In this document: piece by piece, positions 24,875 through 33,410 of the stretch
Layout: every line of letters begins with the position of its first letter
Numbering within the stretch: the first letter of the stretch is position 1
Assembly (NCBI GenBank): GCA_963725655.1
Contig: CAVRYY010000003.1
Location: forward strand, 868,001 to 932,000
DNA length: 64,000 nucleotides
Origin: CAVRXT01 sp963725655
Lineage (GTDB): Bacteria > Acidobacteriota > Terriglobia > Acidiferrales > UBA7541
Direction: 5' to 3'
Translations under genes and position numbers: made by a program
The notes under the pieces: model-generated
Told to the model about the DNA's origin: nothing
Seen by the model: only the letters and a program-made list of their open reading frames with translations
Database searches by the model: none

Positions 24875-26635
24875 CTATTCCTGGGACAGTAGCTTACGTA
24901 ATTCCTGTTTTCGGCTCAGTAGACGCCCCAAATCGGCCGCCGCGGGCTTGGTTTCGAGTTGGCGCTGCAGCGAGGTCAATTCCAGTTCCACGTTGCAGCG
25001 TCGTAACGCGCTCAGGCAGCTTTCCGCCTCTTCCCAGGATTCCTGGCTAGATGCCTCGAACAGAACGTCAAATAGCAGCCGACGGTCTTTTTCTTGCAAT
25101 TTCTCGGCCAGAAACGCGGCATCAGGCCGCTGGTCGTTCATGGCCGATTCCAGCAGGACCTCGAACGCCTGCTCGGACTCCAGCCCCTTATGCAGCGATT
25201 CCGCACGGATCGTCTCGGCCAGCCGGCGGCGGAAAGCGTCGGAGTCCGAGAGCAACTGCAGCAGCCGGCGTTCGGCCGGCTTGACCACCGGAGCGATAAA
25301 CTCGACCTTGGTTTTCACTTCGCTGCGGCGCTCGGCGGCCGCTCGGCGCAGCGATTCCCGCAGCACCGGCTCGTCCACGCGCAGGTCCGAAGCGATGCGG
25401 GTAGCCCACTCCGAGCGGAGCAGGCGGTCCGGCATTTTCTGCAGGTAGGGCATCAGATAATTCACCGCGGCAAGCTTTCCATTGGCGGTGGTGCGATCCA
25501 TTTGCTTGGCCTTGGAAATCAAATAATCGAAATACGCCGGGGAGTGCACCAACAGTTTTTTGTAAGCCTCGGCGCCCTGTTCCTGAAGGAATTTGTCCGG
25601 GTCGGCGGGCTTGCCGTTCACAGGAGGCAGAGCGAGGACGCGGACGTCGAATTCTTTTTCGAGTAGCAGGGTAAGCGAACGCTCGGTGGCGGCCTGGCCG
25701 GCGGCGTCCGGGTCGTAGTTCACCACCACCCGCTTGGTGAACCGGCCCATCAGCTTGATCTGATTTTCCGCCAGGCTGGTGCCGCAGCTGGCCACCACGT
25801 TGCCGATTCCGGCGCGGGCGACGGCGATGGTGTCCATATAGCCCTCCACCAGAATCGCGAAATCGCTCTGGCGAATCGCTTCTTTGGCGCGATCCAGGTA
25901 ATACAGCACGCTGCTCTTCACGTAGATCGGGGTTTCCGGGGAATTCAGATACTTGGGCATGTCGTCGCCCATGGCCCGGCCGCCGAAGGCGATCACTTTG
26001 CCGGAATCGTTGGCGATCGGAAACATGATGCGGCGTCGGAAACGGTCGTAAAACCTGCCGCTGGAATCGCGCGAGACGATCCCCGAAATTTCCAGCAATT
26101 TGTCGGGATATTTTTGTTTGAGGAAGCGGTAGGCCACATCGCCGCCGGAGGGCGCGTAGCCCAGCGCGAACTGCGCCAGGGCCTCGGCATTCAGGCCGCG
26201 ATCCTCGAGATAGGCGCGGGCCACCTTGCCCTCCGCGGTGTCTCTCAGTTGGCGCTGAAAAAATGCGGTAGCTTCGCGGTGCATCTCCACCAGCGCCGAA
26301 CGCTGCTGATTTTCCTGGCGCTCCTCGGGTGAGCGCTCCCGCGGCTTGGGAATCGCGATTCCGGATTTCTCCGCCACCACCCGCACCGCTTCCGGGAACG
26401 GGCACTTATCCACTTCCATCACGAATTGAAATACGTCGCCGCCCACGCCGCAGCCAAAACAGTGATAAATCTGTTTCACCGGATGGACCGCAAACGACGG
26501 CGTTTTCTCGGAATGAAACGGGCATAGGCCGGTAAAATTCTGACCGGTCTTTTTCAGCCGAACGTATTCGCCGATTACCCGGACGATGTCCGCCTGCTGT
26601 TTCACCCGATCTGCGAAGGATCCTGCTTCAGCCAC
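24875..26635 (-). CDS. dnaG: DNA primase
   Basis: A 586-residue DnaG. The CHC2 zinc ribbon uses C38, H41, C59 and C62 (LCPFHSEKTPSF and YHCFGCGVGGDVF). The RNA-polymerase domain has RFYDRFRRRIMFPI, the TOPRIM glutamate in LVEGYMDTIA and the acidic VVNYDPDAAGQAA. The C-terminal helicase-binding region is diverged. It makes RNA primers for replication with DnaB. Start GTG 26635 has AAGGAA 8 nt upstream. Located between mutS2 and rpoD on one strand; the gap to the mutS2 stop is 70 bp. Confidence 0.96.
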   Translation of the reverse strand: MAEAGSFADRVKQQADIVRVIGEYVRLKKTGQNFTGLCPFHSEKTPSFAVHPVKQIYHCFGCGVGGDVFQFVMEVDKCPFPEAVRVVAEKSGIAIPKPRERSPEERQENQQRSALVEMHREATAFFQRQLRDTAEGKVARAYLEDRGLNAEALAQFALGYAPSGGDVAYRFLKQKYPDKLLEISGIVSRDSSGRFYDRFRRRIMFPIANDSGKVIAFGGRAMGDDMPKYLNSPETPIYVKSSVLYYLDRAKEAIRQSDFAILVEGYMDTIAVARAGIGNVVASCGTSLAENQIKLMGRFTKRVVVNYDPDAAGQAATERSLTLLLEKEFDVRVLALPPVNGKPADPDKFLQEQGAEAYKKLLVHSPAYFDYLISKAKQMDRTTANGKLAAVNYLMPYLQKMPDRLLRSEWATRIASDLRVDEPVLRESLRRAAAERRSEVKTKVEFIAPVVKPAERRLLQLLSDSDAFRRRLAETIRAESLHKGLESEQAFEVLLESAMNDQRPDAAFLAEKLQEKDRRLLFDVLFEASSQESWEEAESCLSALRRCNVELELTSLQRQLETKPAAADLGRLLSRKQELRKLLSQE

Positions 26636-26705
26636 GATTCATTCCTTGCGAATTCGACGATCTCGGGCGCCAAACCCTTGGATGCATGTGCGCGCTCGGC
26701 CGCTT

Positions 26706-29225
26706 CTAATCGTTCAATTCCACGATGGTGATGGCTTCTCCGCCGCGATCCGGCGCTTCGTGATGGAAATCGGTTACCAGTGGATGTCCGGTAAAAAATT
26801 CAGCCAGGCCCCGCCGCAGCGCGCCTGTGCCATGTCCGTGTATCACGCGGACCGAAGTTTTGCCAGCCAGCGCGGAGGCGTTCAGAAATTTATCGACGCG
26901 CCGGGTGGCTTCTTCCACCGTGGTGCCGATCAGGTTGATTTCGTCAGTGGAGGGTTCGTCGGTCGGCCGCGACTTCACGGTGATTCCCGAAGCCGGCGCC
27001 GGGATCCCGGCGCCTTTGCCTTTGGCCGCCACCGCCGGCTCCGCGAAGCCGGTGACGTCTGCCAGCGGTACGCGCATGCGCAGCGAGCCGGCCTCGATGT
27101 CGGCGTTGCGTCCGTCGTGCCGGCGAAAAACCACCGGCTGCTTCATTCCGCGAACAATGATTCTGGCGCCGGGAGTGAGCTCTTCCGCGGCAGGAGGTTT
27201 TGCAGGCGCTTCCGAAATTACGCCCAAATCCTGTTGCGATGACGCCAGCGTATCCAGCACCGCGGCGTCGTTTTCATCGCGCGCGGTGGATTCGATGCGC
27301 GAGAGCCGGCGCCCGGCCGCCTTTTCCAGCTGAGCGCGCTCTTTGCGGTCTTTGATTTCACCGGTGAGGCGCGCCACTTCCGCTTCGAATTTCTTGTGTG
27401 TTTCTGCGAATTGCTTCTCGAGCTCGGCGATGCGTTTTCGCTGTCGATCCACCCACTCGGTTTGCAGCGTGCGGCGCTCGGCAGCCAGGCTTTCCCGTTC
27501 TTCACGCGCTTGGCGGTGCAGATCCTGCACTTCGTCGCGGCTGCGATGCAGGTAGGAGATCAAATCGCGCGCTTCGCGAGTTTCGGGCGAAAGTCCCGCC
27601 TGCGCGGCTTCCACCACGCGCGCCGGCAAACCCAGCCGCCGCGCGATTTCGATCCCGCTCGATACGCCCGGCACCCCGACCAGCAGCCGGTAGGTGGGCC
27701 GCAGGTTCACTTCGTCGAATTCCACCGCGGCGTTGACGATTCCCGGGGTGGTGGAAGCATAAGTCTTCAGCCGATCGTGATGGGTGGTGGCAATGGTGAG
27801 TGCGCCGCGCATCCGAAATTCTTCCAGCAGCGCCACGGCTAGCGCCGCGCCCTCCTCCGGCGCCGTTCCGGTGCCCAATTCGTCCACCAGCACCAGGGAC
27901 TGCGCGGTAGCCGTCTCGAGCATGGACTTCACGTTGAGCATGTGCGCGGAGAATGTCGATAAGTCCGCGGTAATGGATTGCTCGTCGCCGATGTCCGCCA
28001 GCACGTGGTCAAAAATTGGCAGCTCTACCGCTTGCGCGGGAACCGGGATTCCCGATTGGCCCGCCAGCGCGGCCAAGCCGACGGTTTTCAGCGCCACCGT
28101 TTTGCCGCCGGTGTTCGGGCCGCTAATCACCATTACCGTGCCGTCGCCGGCGTTCTCCTCGCCATCGCCGGCTCCATCGCTGCCGCTGCCGCGTGTTTCG
28201 CGCCGGTCGTTTCCTAGAGCGAGCGTCACCGGAACCACGGCGCGCCCCTGCGGCCGCAGCGCGTATTCCAGCACCGGGTTTCGCGCGGCGTCCAACCGCA
28301 GCCGTCCCGCGGTGAACTGCGGGACGGCGCAATCCAACTCGCGTGCATAGCGCCCGCGCGCAAAAACCGAATCCAGCTCGGCAATCGTTTTCGCCGCGTA
28401 TTCCAGCGGGCCGCGGACCATCCGCAAGTGGTCGGTGAGCGCGGCCAGGATTCGCGCAATCTCCGCCAATTCTTCTTCCCCGAGCTGCACCAGCCGGTTA
28501 TTGAACTCGATGGCCTCCAGCGGTTCGACGAAAACGGTCAGGCCGGTGCCGCTCGCGCCGTGCACCACGCCTGGCACGGCGCGGCGGTCTGATGCCAGCA
28601 CCGGAATCACGAAACGCTCGTTGCGCAGCGTGATGTAGTCCTGCCCTGGCTCGCCGCCCCGCGCTCGCAGAATCGTGTCCAATGATTTCTGCAGGCGGTC
28701 GCGCGTCCGTCCCAGTTCGCCGCGAATGCGCCGCAAATCAGCTGAAGCGTCGTCGCTAATTTCGCCGTTCGGCAGAACCGCGCGGCGGATCGCCGTCGCC
28801 ATCGGACGAAAATCGCCCAGCGATGCCGCTCGTTCCGCCAACCGCGGATATTCCGTCGCCACGCCGCGTAGTGTTTCCCGCGCGGTGGCCACTGTTCCCA
28901 AGAGCGTGCCGGCGTCCAGCAACTCCGCCGCAGTCAGCACCGACCCGGGAACCGCTAGGCGCGCGATCCAACTTTCCGGATCCGCCAGCGAACCAAATCC
29001 GAGCTCGGAACCGCCTCGAAGGTAAGCGATGGCCTCGCCGATCATCGCGAACTCAGCCTTCAGCCATCCCCGCTCCATGCGCGGAGCAAGCGCCAGCACG
29101 GCGCGCTGCCCGGGCGCACAGGTAGCGAACCCGGCGACGATCTCCCGCAGGCGGTCGAATTCCAGTAGGTGTTCGGCGGAGCGTCTCAAGCCATCAAAAA
29201 TGCGCGATGCCGCGGTAGGTGTCAA
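26706..29225 (-). CDS. mutS2: Endonuclease MutS2
   Basis: An 839-residue MutS2. It lacks the mismatch-recognition domain I and has the clamp/lever core, the ABC ATPase with Walker A ISGPNTGGKTVALKT and the D-loop region LVDELGTGTAPEEGAALA, a coiled coil of about 100 residues, a KOW-like segment and the C-terminal Smr nuclease domain with VRVIHGHGTGALRRGL. In other bacteria MutS2 suppresses recombination or rescues collided ribosomes. The predicted start is TTG 29225 with a weak ribosome site; the true start could be slightly downstream. Confidence 0.93.
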   Translation of the reverse strand: MTPTAASRIFDGLRRSAEHLLEFDRLREIVAGFATCAPGQRAVLALAPRMERGWLKAEFAMIGEAIAYLRGGSELGFGSLADPESWIARLAVPGSVLTAAELLDAGTLLGTVATARETLRGVATEYPRLAERAASLGDFRPMATAIRRAVLPNGEISDDASADLRRIRGELGRTRDRLQKSLDTILRARGGEPGQDYITLRNERFVIPVLASDRRAVPGVVHGASGTGLTVFVEPLEAIEFNNRLVQLGEEELAEIARILAALTDHLRMVRGPLEYAAKTIAELDSVFARGRYARELDCAVPQFTAGRLRLDAARNPVLEYALRPQGRAVVPVTLALGNDRRETRGSGSDGAGDGEENAGDGTVMVISGPNTGGKTVALKTVGLAALAGQSGIPVPAQAVELPIFDHVLADIGDEQSITADLSTFSAHMLNVKSMLETATAQSLVLVDELGTGTAPEEGAALAVALLEEFRMRGALTIATTHHDRLKTYASTTPGIVNAAVEFDEVNLRPTYRLLVGVPGVSSGIEIARRLGLPARVVEAAQAGLSPETREARDLISYLHRSRDEVQDLHRQAREERESLAAERRTLQTEWVDRQRKRIAELEKQFAETHKKFEAEVARLTGEIKDRKERAQLEKAAGRRLSRIESTARDENDAAVLDTLASSQQDLGVISEAPAKPPAAEELTPGARIIVRGMKQPVVFRRHDGRNADIEAGSLRMRVPLADVTGFAEPAVAAKGKGAGIPAPASGITVKSRPTDEPSTDEINLIGTTVEEATRRVDKFLNASALAGKTSVRVIHGHGTGALRRGLAEFFTGHPLVTDFHHEAPDRGGEAITIVELND

Positions 29226-29288
29226 GCGAACGGGCGCGGCTTGCTGTGGAAATTCGGGTATGCAAGCCGCGTCAGAGGACGGTGGAGT

Positions 29289-29660
29289 TTATTTCGCGTG
29301 CTTTTTCAGCACGGCGGCCATTCGGGTTTGGTAACCGCGGCCACCGGCCTTGTAGGCCGCTACGGTGTCGGGTTCAACGCGCAGCGAGATAACCACCTTG
29401 CACGGTTTTTTCTGTCGGCCGCGCTGACCGCGAGTGCGGTTGTATTCCGCTACGAGTTCCGGGAACACTTCGCGCGCGGGACGCATCGCAGCGAGCATTT
29501 CGTCGCTCAACGGCGGTGAATCAACGGAGTCCCAGTCCTCTTGGGATATATCTTTCGGCTTTCTAGGTTTGGCTTTGGTACTTTTCCCTTTCCTTTTCGG
29601 ATGCTCACTCGATACCACGAATTTCCGAATCGCCTTCGATACCATAGCTGCACCACTCAT
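29289..29660 (-). CDS. BrnA/DUF4415-type antitoxin-like protein, orphan
   Basis: A 123-residue protein. The basic N-terminus (HPKRKGKSTKAKPRKPKDI) is followed by the family pattern SQEDWDSVDSPPLSDEM and a C-terminal ribbon-helix-helix-like region CKVVISLRVEPDTVAAYKAG then GRGYQTRMAAVLKKH. In BrnT/BrnA modules this C-terminal part binds DNA and represses the operon. No BrnT toxin could be found upstream or downstream, so it is an orphan or acts with a toxin elsewhere. ATG 29660 is a choice among 29681, 29660 and 29645. Confidence 0.75.
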   Translation of the reverse strand: MSGAAMVSKAIRKFVVSSEHPKRKGKSTKAKPRKPKDISQEDWDSVDSPPLSDEMLAAMRPAREVFPELVAEYNRTRGQRGRQKKPCKVVISLRVEPDTVAAYKAGGRGYQTRMAAVLKKHAK

Positions 29661-29750
29661 TTCTTGCGCGAGCCGGATCATTGCGGAGCCGATTCGCCCG
29701 CAACCAAGTTTCTAAAAGCACACGAACTGTCGCCGCTTGCTTTCGCCGCT

Positions 29751-31610
29751 CTATCGGCGCAGCGCCGGTTTCGTTCCCGATTTCGAAGACTTGGCCGCCT
29801 TTGCTTGACCAATCTCTTCGACCATCGCCACACACAACGCATCGATCACCGCAGTGGCATCGCGGCCCTTCTCGGCGTCATTGCTGTCCATTATCGAGAA
29901 GACCAGACGCTCGCCGCGCACCGTGTCTGCATAACCGGAAAGCGTGTGGGCGTGCTCAAGCGATCCGGTCTTCGCGAAAATGCGCCCGGCGGCTTTCGAA
30001 TTTTTCATGCGGGATTCCAGGGTTCCATCCACACCGGCGATGGGCAGCGTGGCAACGTAGTCGCTGGCCCACGGCTGGCGGCTCACCCACAAGAGCAAAT
30101 TGCCAAGCGCTCGCGGCGTTACCAGATTCGCTGGCGACAGCCCGGAACCGTCTTCCTGGACCACGTCCCCATCGGCGATGCCAACGGATTTTAGAAAGTC
30201 TCCGGCCACTTTGATTCCATCATCGATCGTCCCATTTCCGGTTTTTTCTTTCGCCACGGTGCGCAGCAGAATTTCCGCGTGCAGGTTTTCGCTCACCTTG
30301 TTCACCACGCGGAGCATTTCCATCAGCGGCGGCGATTGATGCTCGGCGAGGACCACGCCATGGTCTACGGCGTCCACGGTGGGCGCGACGGGCGGCGTTG
30401 GCGTCGGCACGGATGGGGTCAAGCTTTGGTTCGTGGCGGTTGCGCCACTGGGCGAATCGGGAGCGATCGGAACCACGGGAGAGCTCTGGCCCGGATGGTT
30501 CGCCGTAGCGACGCTCGGCAGTTCAGGCACGTCGCCGCGCTTGGGCGGCGCGCCGTGAATGCCGCGCGCCTCGCCGGTGATGTGGACGCCGCGCGCTTCG
30601 AGCAGTATTTTCAGCGCGCGCGCCGAATATTCGGCAGGATCGTCCATTGCCAGCTCCAGCTTGGCGCTCGGCGCGCCGATGGCGATCGAGCCGCGCAGCA
30701 GAGTCGTCTTCGCACCGGCCTGCCGCACCACCGCAAACTTCACCGGAGTGCCGGCAGCGCCGGTGACTACCTCCTCCGCAAACGGCGGATCACCTGCGAA
30801 TGGGCTCACCACCAGTGCCGCTGGGTCGCCCACTTGCGGCCCCGGGCTCGCTTCTACTGAAACGATATTGTCGTTGAGAGCGATCGCACTCACCGGCGCG
30901 CCAAAACCGAAATAAAGATCGCCTACCGTCCAGCCGGCGGGATACGGATCGAAAGCGAAGTAGGAATCGTCGCCGGCGACGTCACCGCGAATCTCCTTCA
31001 AGCCGTGCGCCACCGCAGCGTCCGCCAGCTCCGCGAGTATTTTTTCTGGTGGGCCCTCGCGTTCCACCTTCCCCGCGTATGGAAACTTGCGGTTGGATAG
31101 ATTGGGATCCCCGCGCCCGACCAGCACCAGATCGCCGGTCAGCGTGCCCGCCGCGGAAAGCGTTCCGCGGGCCTCCAGCGTGGTGCGGAAGCGAAAATCG
31201 GGAGGCAGGGAAGTCGCCGCTAGCGCCGTGGTGATCAGCTTCAGGTTCGAGGCGGGGGTGAACAGCCGATCCGCGCTCTGCTCATACAAAGTTTCGCCGG
31301 TCGAAGCGTCGGCAATCCAAATTCCCCATGATGCTTTTTGCGCCGCCGCGGACGACAACGCCACCTCTGCTCGGCGGGCAAATTTTCCGAGATCCGGATG
31401 CGGGGATTTCACCGCATCTGCAGGAGCCCGAGTACCCGTGTCCTTATTACCTGCCGCGGCTGTAGGCGACGCGCCGGGCCGTGGTCCCCCGCCGCCCGCA
31501 AAGGTCGCGTAGTTCATCGTGGAAGCGCACAGCGTTGCACCGACAACCAGCCCGATCCACACCACTGCCGCGCACCAGTTTTTTTGCCGCCCCCAACGAA
31601 TGTTGTTCAT
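29751..31610 (-). CDS. dacB: D-alanyl-D-alanine carboxypeptidase/endopeptidase (PBP4, peptidase S13)
   Basis: A 619-residue exported PBP4. N-terminal membrane or signal segment at about 12-33, then a Pro/Ala-rich linker. Active-site motifs are S121-x-x-K124 (PASNLKLITT), SEN in VSENLHAEILL and KTG in FAKTGSLEHAHT. The large insert between SxxK and SxN is present. A low-complexity Pro/Thr stretch (about 405-450) interrupts the insert. It trims or cleaves peptidoglycan cross-links in the periplasm. ATG 31610 places the membrane segment at the N-terminus. Confidence 0.92.
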   Translation of the reverse strand: MNNIRWGRQKNWCAAVVWIGLVVGATLCASTMNYATFAGGGGPRPGASPTAAAGNKDTGTRAPADAVKSPHPDLGKFARRAEVALSSAAAQKASWGIWIADASTGETLYEQSADRLFTPASNLKLITTALAATSLPPDFRFRTTLEARGTLSAAGTLTGDLVLVGRGDPNLSNRKFPYAGKVEREGPPEKILAELADAAVAHGLKEIRGDVAGDDSYFAFDPYPAGWTVGDLYFGFGAPVSAIALNDNIVSVEASPGPQVGDPAALVVSPFAGDPPFAEEVVTGAAGTPVKFAVVRQAGAKTTLLRGSIAIGAPSAKLELAMDDPAEYSARALKILLEARGVHITGEARGIHGAPPKRGDVPELPSVATANHPGQSSPVVPIAPDSPSGATATNQSLTPSVPTPTPPVAPTVDAVDHGVVLAEHQSPPLMEMLRVVNKVSENLHAEILLRTVAKEKTGNGTIDDGIKVAGDFLKSVGIADGDVVQEDGSGLSPANLVTPRALGNLLLWVSRQPWASDYVATLPIAGVDGTLESRMKNSKAAGRIFAKTGSLEHAHTLSGYADTVRGERLVFSIMDSNDAEKGRDATAVIDALCVAMVEEIGQAKAAKSSKSGTKPALRR

Positions 31611-31896
31611 GGGTTCCCAGTATATTCCACCGCGATCACCGGGAAAGCGTCGACGTCGCTGCCCGTAGCGAGCCCGCCACGTTGTGCGGACCACCGGGCG
31701 TACAACTGTTGCCACCGGTTTTCGCATCTTTCCCCACCATGGGCCGCTTCCTCGCTACGTCTCGGGGTGAAGGAGGCGTGCGCCGCCGGCAGCGGCAAAA
31801 ATGATTCACCATCGCCAACGGTGCGGTGGCGTACGCAAAAGGTTTGCGCGCGCAAAACGTTCGGTCTATGATCCATCGTAATTTCACGGAGGTTAC

Positions 31897-32595
31897 ATGA
31901 AGAGATTGGCAGCGTATTTCGCAGTTTTCCTGATGGTCGCGGCTCCCGCTATCTCGTCCGCGGGCGTGGTTGGCAAAGAAGACGACCGCTTGGTGAACTG
32001 CGGCGAAGTCCTCAACGAAATTCTGGGTGTGCCTGAAAATATTCCGCAAAGCCTGCTCGACAAAGCTACCTGCGTTGTGGTCTTCCCGTCCGTCCTCAAA
32101 GCCGCCTTCCTGGTCGGCGGCAGTTATGGACGCGGTGCGATGTCTTGCCGCGAAGGCGATCAGTTTGACGGCCCGTGGGGCGCTCCCACGATGATGGCCC
32201 TGGAAGGCGGAAGTTTCGGATTTCAGCTGGGCGGCGAAGCCACCGATTTCGTCCTGCTGGTGATGAACGAAGGCGGCGCCCGCGGAATCCTGAACAGTAA
32301 AGTGAAGCTGGGCGGCGACGCCTCGGCGGCGGCCGGTCCCAAGGGCCGCACCGCATCCGCGGAAACCGACGTGACCATGCGCTCCGAAATTCTGAGCTAT
32401 TCGCGTGCGCGCGGACTCTTTGCCGGAGTATCGCTGGAAGGTTCCACCATCCGTCCGGACGGTGACGCCAACGAACGAGTCTACGGCCCGCACCTGACCG
32501 CGCGCGAAATCGTGCTGTCGGCAAAAACGCCGGTGCCGTCTGCCGCGGGAAAAATGGTCGCCACCCTGAACAAATACACCCCGAAGCACCGCTAG
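31897..32595 (+). CDS. Exported SYLF (YSC84/DUF500) domain protein
   Basis: A 232-residue protein with a signal peptide (MKRLAAYFAVFLMVAAPAISSA). The SYLF domain follows: IPQSLLDKATCVVVFPSVLK, FLVGGSYGRGAMSCR, APTMMALEGGSFGFQLGGEA and the FAGVSLEGSTIRPD end. Eukaryotic SYLF domains bind phosphoinositides; bacterial ones are secreted and their role is unknown. Start ATG has GGAGG 4 nt upstream. Monocistronic, divergent from the PBP4 gene. Confidence 0.92.
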   Translation: MKRLAAYFAVFLMVAAPAISSAGVVGKEDDRLVNCGEVLNEILGVPENIPQSLLDKATCVVVFPSVLKAAFLVGGSYGRGAMSCREGDQFDGPWGAPTMMALEGGSFGFQLGGEATDFVLLVMNEGGARGILNSKVKLGGDASAAAGPKGRTASAETDVTMRSEILSYSRARGLFAGVSLEGSTIRPDGDANERVYGPHLTAREIVLSAKTPVPSAAGKMVATLNKYTPKHR

Positions 32596-32667
32596 GCGCT
32601 TCGGCTTTTCGCCTTTCCCGGAAATGTGTTCACTCGTAAAGGCGCGCCACACTGGCTCTGTGGCGCG

Positions 32668-32684
32668 CTTGACTTGTCGTCAAG
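32668..32684. promoter_or_regulatory. TetR-type operator 1
   Basis: Inverted repeat CTTGAC-N5-GTCAAG. It overlaps the -35 hexamer of the efflux operon and abuts a second site with the same TGAC-N5-GTCA core. Confidence 0.7.
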
Positions 32685-32697
32685 TATGACCTATAGT
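32669..32697 (+). promoter_or_regulatory. Sigma-70 promoter of the tetR-tolC-hlyD-emrB operon
   Basis: TTGACT at 32669-32674 and TATAGT at 32692-32697 with a 17-bp spacer. Transcription would start near 32704, only about 5 nt before the tetR ATG at 32709, so the mRNA is nearly leaderless. Both operators lie on it. Confidence 0.72.
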
Positions 32698-32701
32698 CAT
32701 A
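32685..32701. promoter_or_regulatory. TetR-type operator 2
   Basis: Inverted repeat TATGAC-N5-GTCATA, contiguous with operator 1. Its loop and right arm contain the -10 hexamer. Confidence 0.7.
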
Positions 32702-32708
32702 GTTGTCT

Positions 32709-33410
32709 ATGAGTCGTAAATCTGCCTCCCGGCCTCCCCGCAAAGCCTCCGTCGCGCCTCTCCGATCCCGCACCCCGGGCATCGGACGCCGCGAGCGCCA
32801 TCGCCTGGACGTTCGCGCCCGCCTTTTCCGCGCCGCCATCGAGCTCTTCGGTGTGCGCGGTTTCACCGCCACCACCGTGGAGGACATCACCGAGTTGGCC
32901 GACGTCGGCAAGGGCACATTTTTTAATTACTTCCCCAGCAAGGAACATCTCCTGATCGCCTACACCGACGGCCGGGTAGGCAAAGTCCGCGCCGCCGTCG
33001 AGGAAGCGCGAGCCGGCAGGGATCCCATTTGCGCGATCCTGCGCCGCTGGCATGGTGCGCTGGTTTCCGAGGCGGCTGAGACCCAGCAATTTGCAGCCAG
33101 TATGCTGGTCACCATGATCAGCAGCATCCCGGTTCGCCAGCTTGCCTGCGCGCGCATGGAAGAGGGACGCGCCTTGGGCGCAGAACTGATGGCCATCGGC
33201 CAAAAACGCGGCGAGGTTCGCAACGATATCGATCCCGCCGAACTGTATTTCGTCTTTCAGCAAGTGGCTTTCGGAGCGGTCTTCTTTTTCGCACTCAAGG
33301 ACGTCGGCAATCGCGACAAATATTTTAAGTCTTCTTTCGATCTATTCTGGTCCGGAATCGAGGCTCACCCTCCTTCCCGGGTCCAAGGGACTCGTCATCA
33401 TGGCAAATAA
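32709..33410 (+). CDS. TetR family repressor of an efflux operon
   Basis: A 233-residue TetR protein. After an unusually long basic N-terminal arm (about 35 residues), the HTH reads FTATTVEDITELADVGKGTF followed by FNYFPSKEHLL, the invariant end of the TetR DNA-binding domain. The C-terminal ligand domain is unspecific. It begins just after tandem TGAC-N5-GTCA operators and its end overlaps the tolC-like start by 11 bp, so it very probably represses its own operon until a drug-like ligand binds. Confidence 0.92.
   Translation: MSRKSASRPPRKASVAPLRSRTPGIGRRERHRLDVRARLFRAAIELFGVRGFTATTVEDITELADVGKGTFFNYFPSKEHLLIAYTDGRVGKVRAAVEEARAGRDPICAILRRWHGALVSEAAETQQFAASMLVTMISSIPVRQLACARMEEGRALGAELMAIGQKRGEVRNDIDPAELYFVFQQVAFGAVFFFALKDVGNRDKYFKSSFDLFWSGIEAHPPSRVQGTRHHGK

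Noticed and set aside
24721..25050. A 109-residue plus-strand frame between rpoD and dnaG
   Set aside because: It overlaps the 3' end of dnaG, has no ribosome site and no domain; the region reads better as the rpoD promoter.
29605..29835. A BrnT-like toxin upstream of the DUF4415 gene
   Set aside because: The frame lacks the BrnT F-x-W-D-x-x-K start and its RIISAR-type end and overlaps the PBP4 gene.
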